NCBI GenBank assembly: GCA_039704465.1
Contig: JASFAU010000008.1
Coordinates: 806,001 to 870,000 of the forward strand
DNA: 64,000 nt
Source: Plasmodiophora brassicae
Lineage: Eukaryota; Endomyxa; Phytomyxea; Plasmodiophorida; Plasmodiophoridae
Direction: 5' to 3'
A program made the position numbers and the translations under genes. The notes beneath the pieces are model-generated. The model was not told where the DNA came from and ran no database searches. It worked only from the letters and a program-made list of their open reading frames with translations. Positions 43,573 to 53,285 of this stretch are shown here, one piece after another (the first letter of the stretch is position 1; every line of letters begins with the position of its first letter).

Positions 43573-44754
43573 TTATGAATGTTTCCAGTAGGCATCGCAA
43601 GCTCCAGGAAGCAGGAACCGGAACCGCGTCGGGTTCCTGGCAACATGGTCGGGGACGTGGCTGTCCCCCGTTTTCGGGACGATCCGCATTTGGCACGCCA
43701 GGCTGTGGAACGTGTACCCTTCGGGTAGGAACTCGAACATGTCCTCGCCCGTGCACATCTTCCTGCGGATCTCGTCCTCGTCCAGCAGGTGCTGCGAGTG
43801 GATACGATCCGAATGCGAGTACCCCAGCATCTTCTGCCGTACCATGTCGACGGTCGGGAAGCACGACGAACAGTGCCACCCGGCGTCGCCCAACTGCGCA
43901 TCCGTCAGGTACCCGAACCGGGCCACGAGATCCTTATCGGGGAACCTCCCGATCACACTGACGGTGGATCGATGCGTCGATTCAGGGTAGGCCGGCAAAC
44001 CGAAACTATGAACGCATGATCATCAACTTCTAGACGAATGCTTGCATGCGCCTGTGTACCTGTATCGGTAGTTGTCCAGCTGAAGGTGAATTCGTGGCCC
44101 AAAGTCACAGCTACGAAGCAGCTTGATGGAGTCGAGCCTTGGCAGTTCGTCGAGGTCACTGAAGATGAAAAGGTCACCGTCAACGGCACCGGCTTGTCGT
44201 GTCTCCCTGATCGCGTGCGAACGTATGGCGCCTTCGACAGGGAACCCGGGCTCTAGATCGTCGTTGCAAATGTCAACAAGGACGTAGTGGATCTTGGCGC
44301 GGAACGCCCTGAACTCGTCCGAGTCGAGATGGTCGGCCAGCAGGCTCGATTTCGGCTGGCGGTTGAACGTGCATTTGGCCTCGATGACGACGAACTTGTC
44401 GACGACGGCGTCGAGTTCGTTCAGACGGATTTCGAGCATGTGCGTCTCCATGTTGAACACAAAGACGTCGAACACGCGAGGCGCCGGCCCAGACCGAGCT
44501 GCCCAGCCGTGCAAAGGACAGTATAGCTCTGGGTCCCCAGGTTTCGTACCAAAGTTCGTCACCGTCTTCCAACGCGTCTCCTCACTGTTCGAATCCCACA
44601 ACGGCCGCGTCAAGTACGTCACCCGGTGCACGATCATGAATGCGTTGAGCGTCACGACCGTGACGAGGACGGCGACGACGGTGACGATGACGACGACGCG
44701 ATAGTTGCTTCGCAGCCAGCGCCCAGAACGGGAACAGTGTGGATTCGGAAGCAT
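43573..44754 (-). CDS. GT17-family beta-1,4-N-acetylglucosaminyltransferase-like protein, copy 2
   Basis: Starts at ATG 44754 (Met-Leu-Pro-Asn-Pro-His-Cys) with a different cytosolic tail and membrane helix from copy 1. From Thr-Arg-Pro-Leu-Trp-Asp-Ser onward it is nearly identical, including Phe-Ser-Asp-Leu-Asp-Glu-Leu-Pro-Arg. Exon 2 and even the intron between them (around 43990-44060) are highly conserved between the copies at the DNA level. That points to recent duplication or gene conversion of the catalytic part. Both copies keep all visible catalytic residues. Confidence 0.87.
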
Positions 44755-44967
44755 GTTTCGATGTTTCCTGCGAACATGTGACCGCGTTGGTCGGGATCCG
44801 ACAGCGGACGTGAGTCACGGGGTATCCGTGAAATCCTCACCGGCGTCGCACACGGCGCCCCGATCTCAACCGGACACGCAGATACAAAGCGGCGCGCGCG
44901 CCGATTCCTCGGCGCAGAACAGCGGAACGCGCAGTTGTATTCAGGATGCGCCAGCGTGGTCATCAAC

Positions 44968-46371
44968 CTACGCTTGGAGCAGCGCAAAGGCACGCGCCCA
45001 GGAATCCCGAGACATCACCGACTCGAAGCGCGACGCACTGAGCAGCCGGGCAAGGTTCAGGGCAGAGTGCATGCCGGATTCGGACGTCTTGTTGTCCACG
45101 AAATCGCGCTCGGCGACGGTGGCGATCTCGCTGGGGATCTCGACATTCATCTGGCGAGCAGTTGACAGGTACAGCCGCCACCGAGACAACGTGTCCTCGT
45201 CGACGTCGTCTACGACGGCCGATTCGGGGACGGGTGCGGTCGTACCGACAGCGACCGAGCGAACAGTGTGGACGAGCGTCTTCGATTCGGGCGCCACGAC
45301 CAGGACGGGAATGTCGACGCTGAATTCGACATCGTACATGAAATTGTACGCCAGCACCTGCGAATGGGCAATCGAATTGATTGTTCGCAGATTGGCGAGC
45401 GCGTTGGCGGGGAGATTGCCCTCGGTCATGACGGTCTGGTCGACGATCAGAGCGGTGCCGGAAGCCAACTGCAACGGCCCAGGAACGAGCACGTCCGTTT
45501 CGTAGTCCATGCGAGGGCACAGAGTCTCAGGTGATGTCAGCGACGCAATCGACAATGGGAACATTGTCGAATGTGGACGAAGGAGTTGGTATAGCTCGAG
45601 AATCCGCCGCGGCAGAACCGACGTCGCCTCATCCGTCATCGGGCGGAAATGAAGGGGAAGACTCCCAATGCAGACCTTCCGCGGGCGCGAATGCACGCGC
45701 GATACCATGTGAAGCAGAAGGTACTCGCCGGCCGTAGTGCACCCGAGGTTTCTGCCGAGGAACGCGATGATCTCGTTGCGAACCTCCTCGACCGATTGCG
45801 TCAGGACGCGCTCCGGGTCGAGGTGGTCCAGTGCCTCGAAAGGTTCGTAGTGGACGCAATGCACAACCGGTTGCTGTCCAAGGCCTTCACCTCGGATGCC
45901 GACGATGTCAACAGCGTCCCCGACCTTAGGCATGTCTTTCGCACTGGTGAACTTGATGATCGTGTTGACGTCCACTGACGTATCACCAGCCCATGGGGCG
46001 CTGTGGGGAATCGGTGCCAGTATTGCCAGTTCCCGAACGAAAACGCGCGCGTCGTCATCGGCATCCAGCGAAGGCGGCGGCAACCGGTCCCGGTACTTCC
46101 CGGTGCACAGTTTCCCGTTCCCGTCACGATACACGCCCATGTAGAACTCATTGCCAGCCGTCGACGTGATCAACCCGCGAACCCGCACGAGGGCGCCCTC
46201 GCCGTCCGGCAGCGACCGACGCAGCTGGCGCGCTGCCGCCTGCAGCAGCGCCGTCTCGCCCCATTCCTCGGCCTCGGCCTGCTCCGACCGGGACGCCCTC
46301 GCGAACGCCTCGTCGATCACGCCCAGCGGGGCGCGCGCCACTGCATCCAGATCCCGTTCCCCGAATGTCAT
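44968..46371 (-). CDS. MCMBP: Mini-chromosome maintenance complex-binding protein
   Basis: Binds MCM proteins during replication. ATG 46371 (Met-Thr-Phe-Gly-Glu-Arg-Asp) is chosen because sequence further upstream in the frame is not family-like. Visible features: an OB-like region with Val-Arg-Gly-Leu-Ile...Glu-Phe-Tyr-Met-Gly-Val-Tyr, Leu-Leu-Leu-His-Met-Val-Ser-Arg-Val, and Asp-Tyr-Glu-Thr-Asp-Val-Leu-Val-Pro-Gly-Pro-Leu-Gln-Leu-Ala-Ser-Gly-Thr. After Tyr-Asn-Phe comes a C-terminal helix pair ending Ser-Arg-Asp-Ser-Trp-Ala-Arg-Ala. It is an intronless 467-residue ORF, somewhat shorter than animal MCMBP. Confidence 0.87.
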   Translation of the reverse strand: MTFGERDLDAVARAPLGVIDEAFARASRSEQAEAEEWGETALLQAAARQLRRSLPDGEGALVRVRGLITSTAGNEFYMGVYRDGNGKLCTGKYRDRLPPPSLDADDDARVFVRELAILAPIPHSAPWAGDTSVDVNTIIKFTSAKDMPKVGDAVDIVGIRGEGLGQQPVVHCVHYEPFEALDHLDPERVLTQSVEEVRNEIIAFLGRNLGCTTAGEYLLLHMVSRVHSRPRKVCIGSLPLHFRPMTDEATSVLPRRILELYQLLRPHSTMFPLSIASLTSPETLCPRMDYETDVLVPGPLQLASGTALIVDQTVMTEGNLPANALANLRTINSIAHSQVLAYNFMYDVEFSVDIPVLVVAPESKTLVHTVRSVAVGTTAPVPESAVVDDVDEDTLSRWRLYLSTARQMNVEIPSEIATVAERDFVDNKTSESGMHSALNLARLLSASRFESVMSRDSWARAFALLQA

Positions 46372-46639
46372 CAGGACCCCCACCCGACGAACGCCCTGGA
46401 CTGCACCGCCTCGTTCGGGACTCCGCCGCACCAAAAGACGACGGGTCACTCTGCAGGTGGCCATCGTGGCATGCGCTGTTGCAGACTACGGTCTGCACAA
46501 TACCCTGCTCCCGGTGTGACGAATATGGGACACACGTGCCAGAAGGCGTCACATGACGCGGCGGCCCAATACAAGGTGCCCAACGACACGACGCCCAACG
46601 TCGCCTTTGGATGCAGTCGACCATGAGCTGGTCGATCTG

Positions 46640-47261
46640 CGTCGGATTGCTGTCAACCGTGGTTTCAGGTCGTGGACGCCGGTGGAGGGCGTGCCCTTGG
46701 CGCGCTCGCCGGTCGATATGACGAAGACTTGAACGACCGTATAGCCGGCGCCGGCGATTTCATTGAGCAATGTGCCGCGATCTGGATTCCGGATGCTGTA
46801 GGTAGATGAAGTAGGAGTTCGTCCCCGACCAGTTCGCATCCGTCCATATGGGTGCGACCGCCCCTATCAACGCCAGGAACACCCCGATCGCAGGGCTGGA
46901 CGATATGGCGAAGATATCCTAGTTGTGGACACTGCCGCTCATCAGACCGGATGAACTGACGAACGAGATCCAGAAATATATCATTTACGCTCGTGCTGTG
47001 ATGGATTAGAAACGAATGAACAGTACATACGTTAACGTCGTGGCCAAGAGGCGGACCTGGTCTTCAAATGCAGGGTCGCCATCGGCAATTGCAGTATGAC
47101 AGACGTCCAAAGCGACGGGGCGAACAGGCAGCGTGATGGGGCGATAGAGGCCATCGAAGTTATGGCAACGATGAACTGAAGCCCATTATGATCAGGCCAA
47201 GAAACTCGATCGCCAGGCGCAATGGGTGCCCGGCGATGTGCCTAAGCCAAGCCGCCGACAT
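46640..47261 (-). CDS. Candidate small multi-pass membrane protein
   Basis: Possible exons from ATG 47261: a hydrophobic helix (Leu-Ala-Ile-Glu-Phe-Leu-Gly-Leu-Ile-Ile-Met-Gly), then a segment near 47100-47040 (Asp-Pro-Ala-Phe-Glu-Asp-Gln-Val-Arg-Leu-Leu-Ala). Further hydrophobic stretches lie near 46980 and 46900 (Ala-Ile-Gly-Val-Phe-Leu-Ala-Leu-Ile-Gly-Ala-Val). Short introns are needed and their borders are uncertain. The pattern resembles the tetraspan gene at 26360-26997. The 5' end overlaps sequence shared with 49.2 kb. Confidence 0.35.
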
Positions 47262-47297
47262 CGCCCGGCCCGGTTGTGACCGCAGATCTGGGAATCG

Positions 47298-47400
47298 GTC
47301 GACAGCGATTGGGGGAATATCTGCCATCGCTCGGCTCAAGTGTGCTATTCGGCTGCCCGAAGCACGACGGCCATCCCCGGAGCAATACTGCAATGTTATA
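47298..47400 (+). repeat. Phosphomevalonate kinase exon fragment, copy 1
   Basis: Plus-strand reading matches the sense strand of the phosphomevalonate kinase gene (minus strand 63966-63860) over about 100 bp at roughly 80% identity. The match includes the coding stretch Asn-Ile-Cys-His-Arg-(Ser)-Ala-Gln and about 40 bp of the following intron. It lies just 3' of the VCA gene, and in that transcript it would be antisense to the kinase mRNA. Confidence 0.75.
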
Positions 47401-47417
47401 TGGATGGATACACATTG

Positions 47418-48431
47418 CTACTGCCATTCCACGTCGTCATCGTCGTTGACGTCCTCCGCCGCACAGCCTAAACGGATACGTCGCAACTCCAGCGCCGCCT
47501 TCAGTTCGTCGATGGGTGAAGGCTGGGCATCTTGCCGCACCGAACGCAGACGGGAGCGCGCTTGGTGGATCGCCGCCACCAGCTTATCTGGCAGGGCCGG
47601 TTGCCCGAGTACCTTTCGTCGTTGACCCTCGTTTGGATTGGTGGAGGGAGCAGGCGGTGGTGGTGGTGGCGGTGGTGGCGGTGGAGGAACCGGCTGCACC
47701 GGCGCAACCGACTTCCCCTTTGGGCACACGGGTGGTAGTGGCGGCACAGATGAAGCGACTGGAGCAGGTGGTCGTGGTGGTGGTGGTGACGGTGGTGCAG
47801 GGACCGACTGCACCGACTCCAATCGCCAACCCACCGCGGGTTCCTGCGTTTCCCCATCAGCACCATCCAGCAGGTCGGAGCTGTCATCCAAGAGCACGTT
47901 GGCCTAACGCAGAGAGAACGACGCGTCAGTGACGTCGAGCGAGCAAAGCGCCCCGGTCGCACATACAGGATCGTCGCCGGCACTCGCAGAGCCATTCTGT
48001 TTGGGGCAGGCCGGCTGCTGCGGCAGCATCGACGCCGGTTGCTGGTCAACGACCTGGATGGAGTGGCCACCGATGCGCGAGGAATCGGCGGGGGCGACAT
48101 CATCTGCCAACGTGTCAGTACTGTCGCTCGGGACGGCACTCGGTTCGTTACCGGGTTCGGCGACGGCCGTCGTCGTCACGCTCAGGTCCACTGGCGCCTT
48201 GCCTGCGGTGGCGTCGCCCTCGTCCAGTTTGCCATCGCCAGGGACCGTTAACGGCGGCGCAGGCGGCGACGGCGCTCCAGGGGCCGTCCTGTGTGAATGC
48301 CTGGTCAGTTGCTGGCGACCGGGCCCTGCTCTGTGCAGGCGCGCGTACGGAGGTGGCGACGGCATCGACGCGCGCGTGAGACTGTCGACGGTGCTCTCCA
48401 GTTGACCAATGCGCTGTCGAAGGGCGTCCAT
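47418..48431 (-). CDS. Proline-rich WH2-central-acidic (VCA) protein, putative Arp2/3 activator
   Basis: ATG 48431 starts a short coiled coil (Met-Asp-Ala-Leu-Arg-Gln-Arg-Ile-Gly-Gln-Leu). A Ser/Thr/Pro-rich linker follows. A 63-bp GTATGT...GTTAG intron near 47905-47967 removes an in-frame stop. A long polyproline region is followed by a WH2-like helix (Leu-Val-Ala-Ala-Ile-His-Gln-Ala-Arg-Ser-Arg-Leu-Arg-Ser-Val), a central helix (Leu-Lys-Ala-Ala-Leu-Glu-Leu-Arg-Arg-Ile-Arg-Leu) and an acidic tail ending Asp-Asp-Asp-Asp-Val-Glu-Trp-Gln. This is the layout of WASP-family VCA modules. The N-terminus matches none of WASP, WAVE or WASH that I recognise. Two partial copies lie at 49.4-50.1 kb. Confidence 0.68.
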
Positions 48432-48984
48432 CTGCGTTCATCGTCAGAAGGCCACCTGAAGACAGCAGGCGGCCGAGAAGCCTGGACCTCAGAGGCAAAG
48501 GTGGCCCCATCGAGGAGATCCGGCGGAGACAGGCAGGCGCCCACTCGTGCCATGGCGTTCCGGAACCGGGACGCCTTCCGGCGCGGCGTGCTGTCTGGAA
48601 TTCCGAAGGCAGGGGCCGCGTGCATGTTGCCCATTGCCGCGCGGCAACGACCTGGTCGGATCACGCGACGACGCCGGGTGGTACCCAAACGTCCAGGTAG
48701 CACTATGAGCAGTAAGGCACGCGTCACTGGCCGACTGGGTCCACGTTACGCGCCCAACGGGGATCGGACGATGGTTAGACCAGTCGACCGCGTGACGAAT
48801 ATCCCAGAACGTTAGGGATACGATATGTAGAGGGTCGGCCCGATTCGGTAGCAGCGCTGTACAGGTCAGCGGAATCGGCGCCTCGCCTGGGGCATTGACG
48901 GGACCCTGGACGCCAGCGTCAGCGTTGGCCGGTTGTTGCCCATCAAGGCGATGAGCGGTTTGCGGTCGCAGGCCCTGTTCATGG

Positions 48985-49167
48985 TTGGCTGAAACGCCCA
49001 GAGTACGCCGGATCCCATCCAAGGCAGGCGGTCGTCCTCTCACCTTCGACGATGTCCTGGCAGTGATCGACGCCGCCGTACGCGCCGATGGTTCTGAATG
49101 GGTTGATCTCGATCCCCAAGACGAATCCGACAGGTTCGTGGACAGGATGTTCGACGACCTGGTCTAA
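48985..49167 (+). CDS. Possible terminal exon of an unidentified gene
   Basis: A short plus-strand frame ends at 49167 with an acidic, coherent segment (Leu-Thr-Phe-Asp-Asp-Val-Leu-Ala-Val-Ile-Asp-Ala-Ala-Val, then Asp-Arg-Met-Phe-Asp-Asp-Leu-Val). There is no ATG at its head. A basic open stretch at 48552-48815 on the same strand could be an upstream exon. No family recognised. Confidence 0.3.
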   Translation: MAETPRVRRIPSKAGGRPLTFDDVLAVIDAAVRADGSEWVDLDPQDESDRFVDRMFDDLV

Positions 49168-49287
49168 ACACCGGCCATCTGCCTGTTCCATCTAACGATG
49201 ACAAGGGAGACCTGCATAGGTAGTACTATAAGTGACACTGATGTCGTCACCCGACATCGCCCGGCCCGGTTGCGACCGCAGATCCGA

Positions 49288-49392
49288 AATCAGTCGACAG
49301 CCATTGGACGAATATCTGCCGTCGCTAGGCTCAACTGTGCTGTTCAGCCGCCCAAGGCAAGACGGCCATCTGCGGGGCAATACTGCATTGTT
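49288..49392 (+). repeat. Phosphomevalonate kinase exon fragment, copy 2
   Basis: Same relationship as 47298-47400, with more substitutions; it contains an in-frame stop in the old exon frame. It lies 3' of the second VCA fragment, so VCA end and kinase fragment were probably duplicated as one block. Confidence 0.72.
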
Positions 49393-49429
49393 TATGGTTG
49401 TTGAACGACGGATACACATTTGCTACTGC

Positions 49430-49741
49430 CAGTTCAGGTCGTCATCGTCGCTGACGTCCTCCGGCGCCCTGGTGCCTAACCGAATTCGTCGGCACTCCAG
49501 CGCCGCCTTCCATTCGTCGAAGGGTGTTGGTTGGGCAACTCGCGGCACCGATCGTAGACGGGAGCGCGCTTCTTCGACCGCCGCCAAACAGCTTATCTGG
49601 ACGGCCCTGTTGCTCTACTACCTGTAGTTGGCCCTCGTGTCGATTAGAGGAGGGAGCAGGTGGTGGTGAAGGGGCAGATTGCACCGGTCCTCCTCGTTTG
49701 GTACGCTGGTGGCGGTGGCGGCGCAGGAGGGGCGATTGGAG
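49430..49741 (-). pseudogene. Partial VCA gene, copy 2
   Basis: Only the polyproline-to-acidic 3' part is present; the coiled-coil 5' half of the parental gene (48431-47900) is missing. The frame is interrupted between the proline-rich and WH2 parts. The acidic tail with Trp and a stop is preserved. Confidence 0.65.
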
Positions 49742-49777
49742 TAGGTGAGGCGGTTCCTCCTTCATCAGCACCACCTG

Positions 49778-50110
49778 CTCCAATCGCCCCTCCTGCGCCG
49801 CCACTGTCACCAGCGTACCAAACGAGAAGGACCGGTGCAGTCTGTCCCTTCGCCACCACCTGCTCCCTCCTCTAATCAACACGAGGGCCAAATACAGGTA
49901 GTAGAGCAACAGGGCCGTCCATATAAGCTGTTTGGCGGCGATCCACGAAGCGCGCTCCCGTCTGCGTTCGGTGCAGCAAGAGGCCCAGCCTGCACCATTC
50001 GACGACCTAAAGGCGGCGCTGGAGTGCCGACGAATCCGTTTAGGCACCAGTGCGACGCTGGACGTCAGCGACGATGACGACTTGAGTGCGCTCCACGATG
50101 TTCTCGCCTC
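49778..50110 (+). pseudogene. Partial VCA gene, copy 3 (inverted)
   Basis: Inverted relative to the other two copies. WH2 and central helices are intact in frame from 49932, but the acidic tail runs on into unrelated sequence (Ser-Ala-Leu-His-Asp-Val) without the terminal Trp. It lacks its own promoter or N-terminus. Confidence 0.65.
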
Positions 50111-50753
50111 GGGACGGCTCGACAGGTTCCTGTCCACCTGCCGACTCGTCGAACGGACCAGCTGGATTTTGAAAAGAGGCCGCCCAGCATTAGGCGTTCG
50201 CAGTATGGTCGCCTCTGCAAGTTATGTTAGCGGCCATGATATTTGAACAGGATCCGGCGAACTCACTGGATCGGATGACTCGCGAACCCCGATTTCTGCT
50301 GCTAAATCGTGCTTGACGGTAGTTTGGTGGGAAGACGGACGCTCTCCCCGACGACTGCTGGCTTTCCTATTGGTGCTGCTTCTCGCCGTTCTGCCCCGTT
50401 CGCGCCTACTTGTGTATGCCTGCTTGTCTGTGATGGTGTAGTGCGCTGTTCGGCTGCCTGAGGCAACGTTTGCTGGGGGTTTTCGTAGGTTCGATGTGTG
50501 AGGTCGCAAGAGCGACATTGTGATCGGCAGACGCTGCTTCGTCTTACGATATATAGCGGTCAGTCAATAGCTAATCAATCTACAACGACCATGAGGTAAC
50601 CTTGGCGCTAGTCGTCCCTGGCGGCTGTCTTTGTCGAAGGAAAATGCTGGGCGGGACTCGATACTTTGACGAATATGCTCTCCGCGAGGATGCCATTTGG
50701 GGTCGGCTGCCGTTCTTCAACGACTACAACGCTTCTGATGAGCACCCACATTG
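50111..50753. other. Region without a supported gene
   Basis: A short coding-like plus-strand stretch at about 50640-50754 (Gly-Gly-Thr-Arg-Tyr-Phe-Asp-Glu-Tyr-Ala-Leu-Arg-Glu-Asp) ends at a TAA that meets the stop of the minus-strand pseudogene. Otherwise nothing recognisable. Confidence 0.35.
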
Positions 50754-51735
50754 CTAACAAGCGACAGTAACGGGGGCACTCACGTTCCTATTCTGCAACG
50801 TTGTCGTCATCAGCTTGCCTCTCAGGTTGTCTTCCGGCGTCGTCGTCCTGTGCACCTTCCTGGTCGTCCTCTTCTTGGGCCCCGTTGGGAGTTGGACCGG
50901 CCGTCGATTCGGAGGCGCCGTGGATGCATGTCCAGAATACAACTCCGGCCATGTGAACGACGAATGCAGCGTCAGCGACTTGATTGCATTGGTGGACAGC
51001 GTTTGCCAGCCAGGCTCATTCGTCCAGACCTCGTGGTCAGCGGCCCCGGCGCCTGGGTTCAACGATTTCCAGACGATCCAGACGATCCCGGGGGACATTG
51101 CCGCCGACGCTTGCGTGCTTAGGCTGGTCGCCTTGTTCGTACCGGTGGCACCGAATTCCTCCAGGATGATCCTCTTCCCATACTGCCTCGCCAGTGCCAG
51201 CGATTGGTTCAACCCGGATGCTGTTTGCCGCGTGTAACCGTGGACGGCCACGATGTCAACAGAGGGGCAGTGGAAGTACGACTTGGAGTTCGAGTCAGAG
51301 AATGCCACCACTCCCCCGGTTGACACGAGAATCGGATTTCGTGGGCCCAGCGCTTGGCGGATGACGGCAAGCACGATCGCAGAGCCAGGACGGGTTCGTG
51401 ACAGAGGGATACCCCTGGGATTCGTTCTCGTGTTCGAACGCGAACACGACCTCGGACAGGGCCGACCAGGATCGGTTACCGAGCAGAGCGTTCTGGTGGT
51501 TCAATATGCAGCAGGCGAGGTCGAAGTCGGACTGGGCTCGCGCGCGAGTCGAAATAGAACGCTGTCGCATTGTTGTTGGGCCCTGACACACAGGGACACC
51601 GTCAGCACGCGTCGCACATGCATAGGTATAATACATGGCGAGGGCCCGTTGGCAGATGATACATGTAGTCGTAGGCGTCGGAGCCGGACCACCCGAGCAT
51701 ATACCTGTCGTGCATCGCGATGATCAAAGCGCGAA
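50754..51735 (-). pseudogene. GH5-like glycoside hydrolase pseudogene
   Basis: Minus-strand pieces match a cellulase/mannanase-type GH5 fold in order. Near 51720 is Leu-Ile-Ile-Ala-Met-His-Asp-Arg-Tyr-Met-Leu-Gly. Near 51570 is Asn-Asn-Asn-Ala-Thr-Ala-Phe-Tyr-Phe-Asp, which must change frame to continue as Gln-Ser-Asp-Phe-Asp-Leu-Ala. Phe-Ala-Phe-Glu-His-Glu-Asn-Glu holds the acid/base Glu, and Ile-Val-Ala-Val-His-Gly-Tyr-Thr and Ile-Leu-Glu-Glu-Phe-Gly-Ala-Thr-Gly hold the nucleophile Glu. The frame change and the absence of the N-terminal third indicate a pseudogene, although a missed intron could hide part of this. The family normally acts on plant mannan or cellulose. Confidence 0.6.
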
Positions 51736-52673
51736 CAGCATATTGTGCATGCGTTTAATGATTATGTGGTACTTAGTTCTTACTCCAACCTCGATCCGCA
51801 TTGCCATGCATGGTCGTGCGTATCATTCGGGATCGCCAGCAGAAGACAGCTGCGAAATTGAAAAAGACTTTTGGCAGGCGTCGTGAGGCATTCACCATTG
51901 AAATTCAGATTGCACGATTGCATCGTTCGCACGTTCCAGTATGGAGAGGCAAATCGGTTAATCGCCGTCTCTTGAGCTTCGGAAATAACGCGGTCCGGGA
52001 CAGTTCGTGGCAAACCCTGCTCCTGCATCGTTCCCCCAACTGCACCAGCTGATGCAGGAGCGATCCAAGACCGGGGGATGCTGCCGACCTGCATCCAATT
52101 TCCGGCCAGTGATTGTTGACAAGGTAGGCCGTCCTCGCCAATTATTCACATGACGGATCGACGTGACAATCAACGCTAATCGAGTCTGGGTCGTGTTGAC
52201 CGACACCGCGTATACTGATTCCAGCAGGTATACCCAGGTATGTCAGGCCCGGAAGGGGACAATAAGTAGCTCAGCCGATGGGCCAACCCGGGGTACATTC
52301 GCGGCCTCCAGATCATCGAAGTTATGTCGCCACCGTGATAATGACGGGGCGGTTCGCTGCACGCGTTGTCGGCCGCGGTGCATTCTGGGAAGGGGACTGT
52401 GACAGACCGCCTGGGCCCGACCAAGACCCCCGTTCCCCAGTGGACCGCCTCGGTGCACCTGCATTGCGCGCAGGTCAGGCGCGTCAGGCAACCCGTGTCC
52501 TCCACGTGCGCCTACGTTCTTGAACAGAGTGAGGACTGACGCCGGAATGTTCCATGATCAGGGCTGCGAGGCTGTGGCGCCGCGGACGCGAACACGGGGG
52601 GCCCTCTGGCCTCTCGGCATTCCGCCCGCACTCGCATCAGTCGTCGCCGACGGCAAGGCGCCGCCGCTGCTCT
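51736..52673. other. Unresolved region with coding-like fragments
   Basis: Open stretches on the minus strand (52505-52176 with a Cys-x2-Cys-x-Cys motif; 52094-51780) look partly coding but cannot be assembled into a gene with plausible start and splice sites. No family is recognised. Confidence 0.3.
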
Positions 52674-53285
52674 ATGGACGTCACCAGTCTCACCACCGAC
52701 ACGACGACACCCGAGGAGGTCGCCCTCGTTGTCCGCAACCTCTCGCCAAGGACGCGCACGTCTAATTGGCAGCTTTGACGGCAGTGTCCTCTCGGGACCA
52801 CATCATCTGGGACGACGACGCATCCAGCGAGGACCGTAGAGACCTCATCAAGAGGTTCTGGTCGTGTATGCATGCGCCGCGTACCGATGTCTGCGGTTCC
52901 TTTTACGTGCGGCAGCCTTGCCCCAGATCGCGAGACGTGTGTCGTCGGACCACCTAACGGCGAATCCGCGTGGTCGAGGCGCGCCTACGATCGTGTCGGT
53001 GTCGCGAGCCAGAATTGGACAAGGCCGTCTTGCCCGACAGTGACTCCTCTTTCGGTGCCCTGTTCTCGAGCGACGACCACCTGCGAGTTCCGATCGCGTA
53101 CCTGCTGGCGGCACTACCTCTTTCAGGACATTCGCCCCGAGCTTGCACTGCCGACCCGTGCTCCAGTACCACGCCGAGCTGTGGGATCGCCGGACGCGGC
53201 GTTGCACATCCCCGAACCATCAAACCTGACGTCGCATGTCGAGCTGGCGCTTGCGTCCGTCTATACGCTGACGAATATCCCTTGA
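52674..53285 (+). CDS. Uncharacterised multi-exon gene
   Basis: ATG 52674 (Met-Asp-Val-Thr-Ser-Leu-Thr-Thr-Asp-Thr-Thr-Thr-Pro-Glu-Glu-Val). Later coherent stretches lie in other frames: Asp-His-Ile-Ile-Trp-Asp-Asp-Asp-Ala-Ser (52800), Glu-Pro-Glu-Leu-Asp-Lys-Ala-Val-Leu-Pro (53010) and Asp-Ile-Arg-Pro-Glu-Leu-Ala-Leu (53130). The frame ends at TGA 53283-53285. Joining them needs three or four introns, one being GTACCTG...TTTCAG near 53100-53128. The function is unknown. It abuts a coding-derived inverted repeat. Confidence 0.4.

Larger units (their letters stand above)
49430..50110. repeat. Long palindrome formed by two inverted VCA gene fragments
   Basis: The left arm (about 49440-49741) carries a minus-strand VCA end: polyproline, Val-Glu-Glu-Ala-Arg-Ser-Arg-Leu-Arg-Ser-Val, Lys-Ala-Ala-Leu-Glu-Cys-Arg-Arg-Ile-Arg-Leu, Asp-Asp-Asp-Asp-Leu-Asn-Trp-Gln. 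The right arm (49778 to about 50080) is its inverted copy and reads on the plus strand (Met-Ala-Ala-Ile-His-Glu-Ala-Arg...Ser-Asp-Asp-Asp-Asp-Leu), though it has lost the terminal Trp. The spacer is 36 nt (49742-49777). Arm identity is high (roughly 90% by eye). The spacing would let a read-through transcript fold into a roughly 300-bp duplex. Confidence 0.82.

Noticed and set aside
47895..47970. Stop codon splitting the VCA gene into two genes
   Set aside because: A 63-bp intron with a GTATGT donor removes it in frame and gives a single protein.
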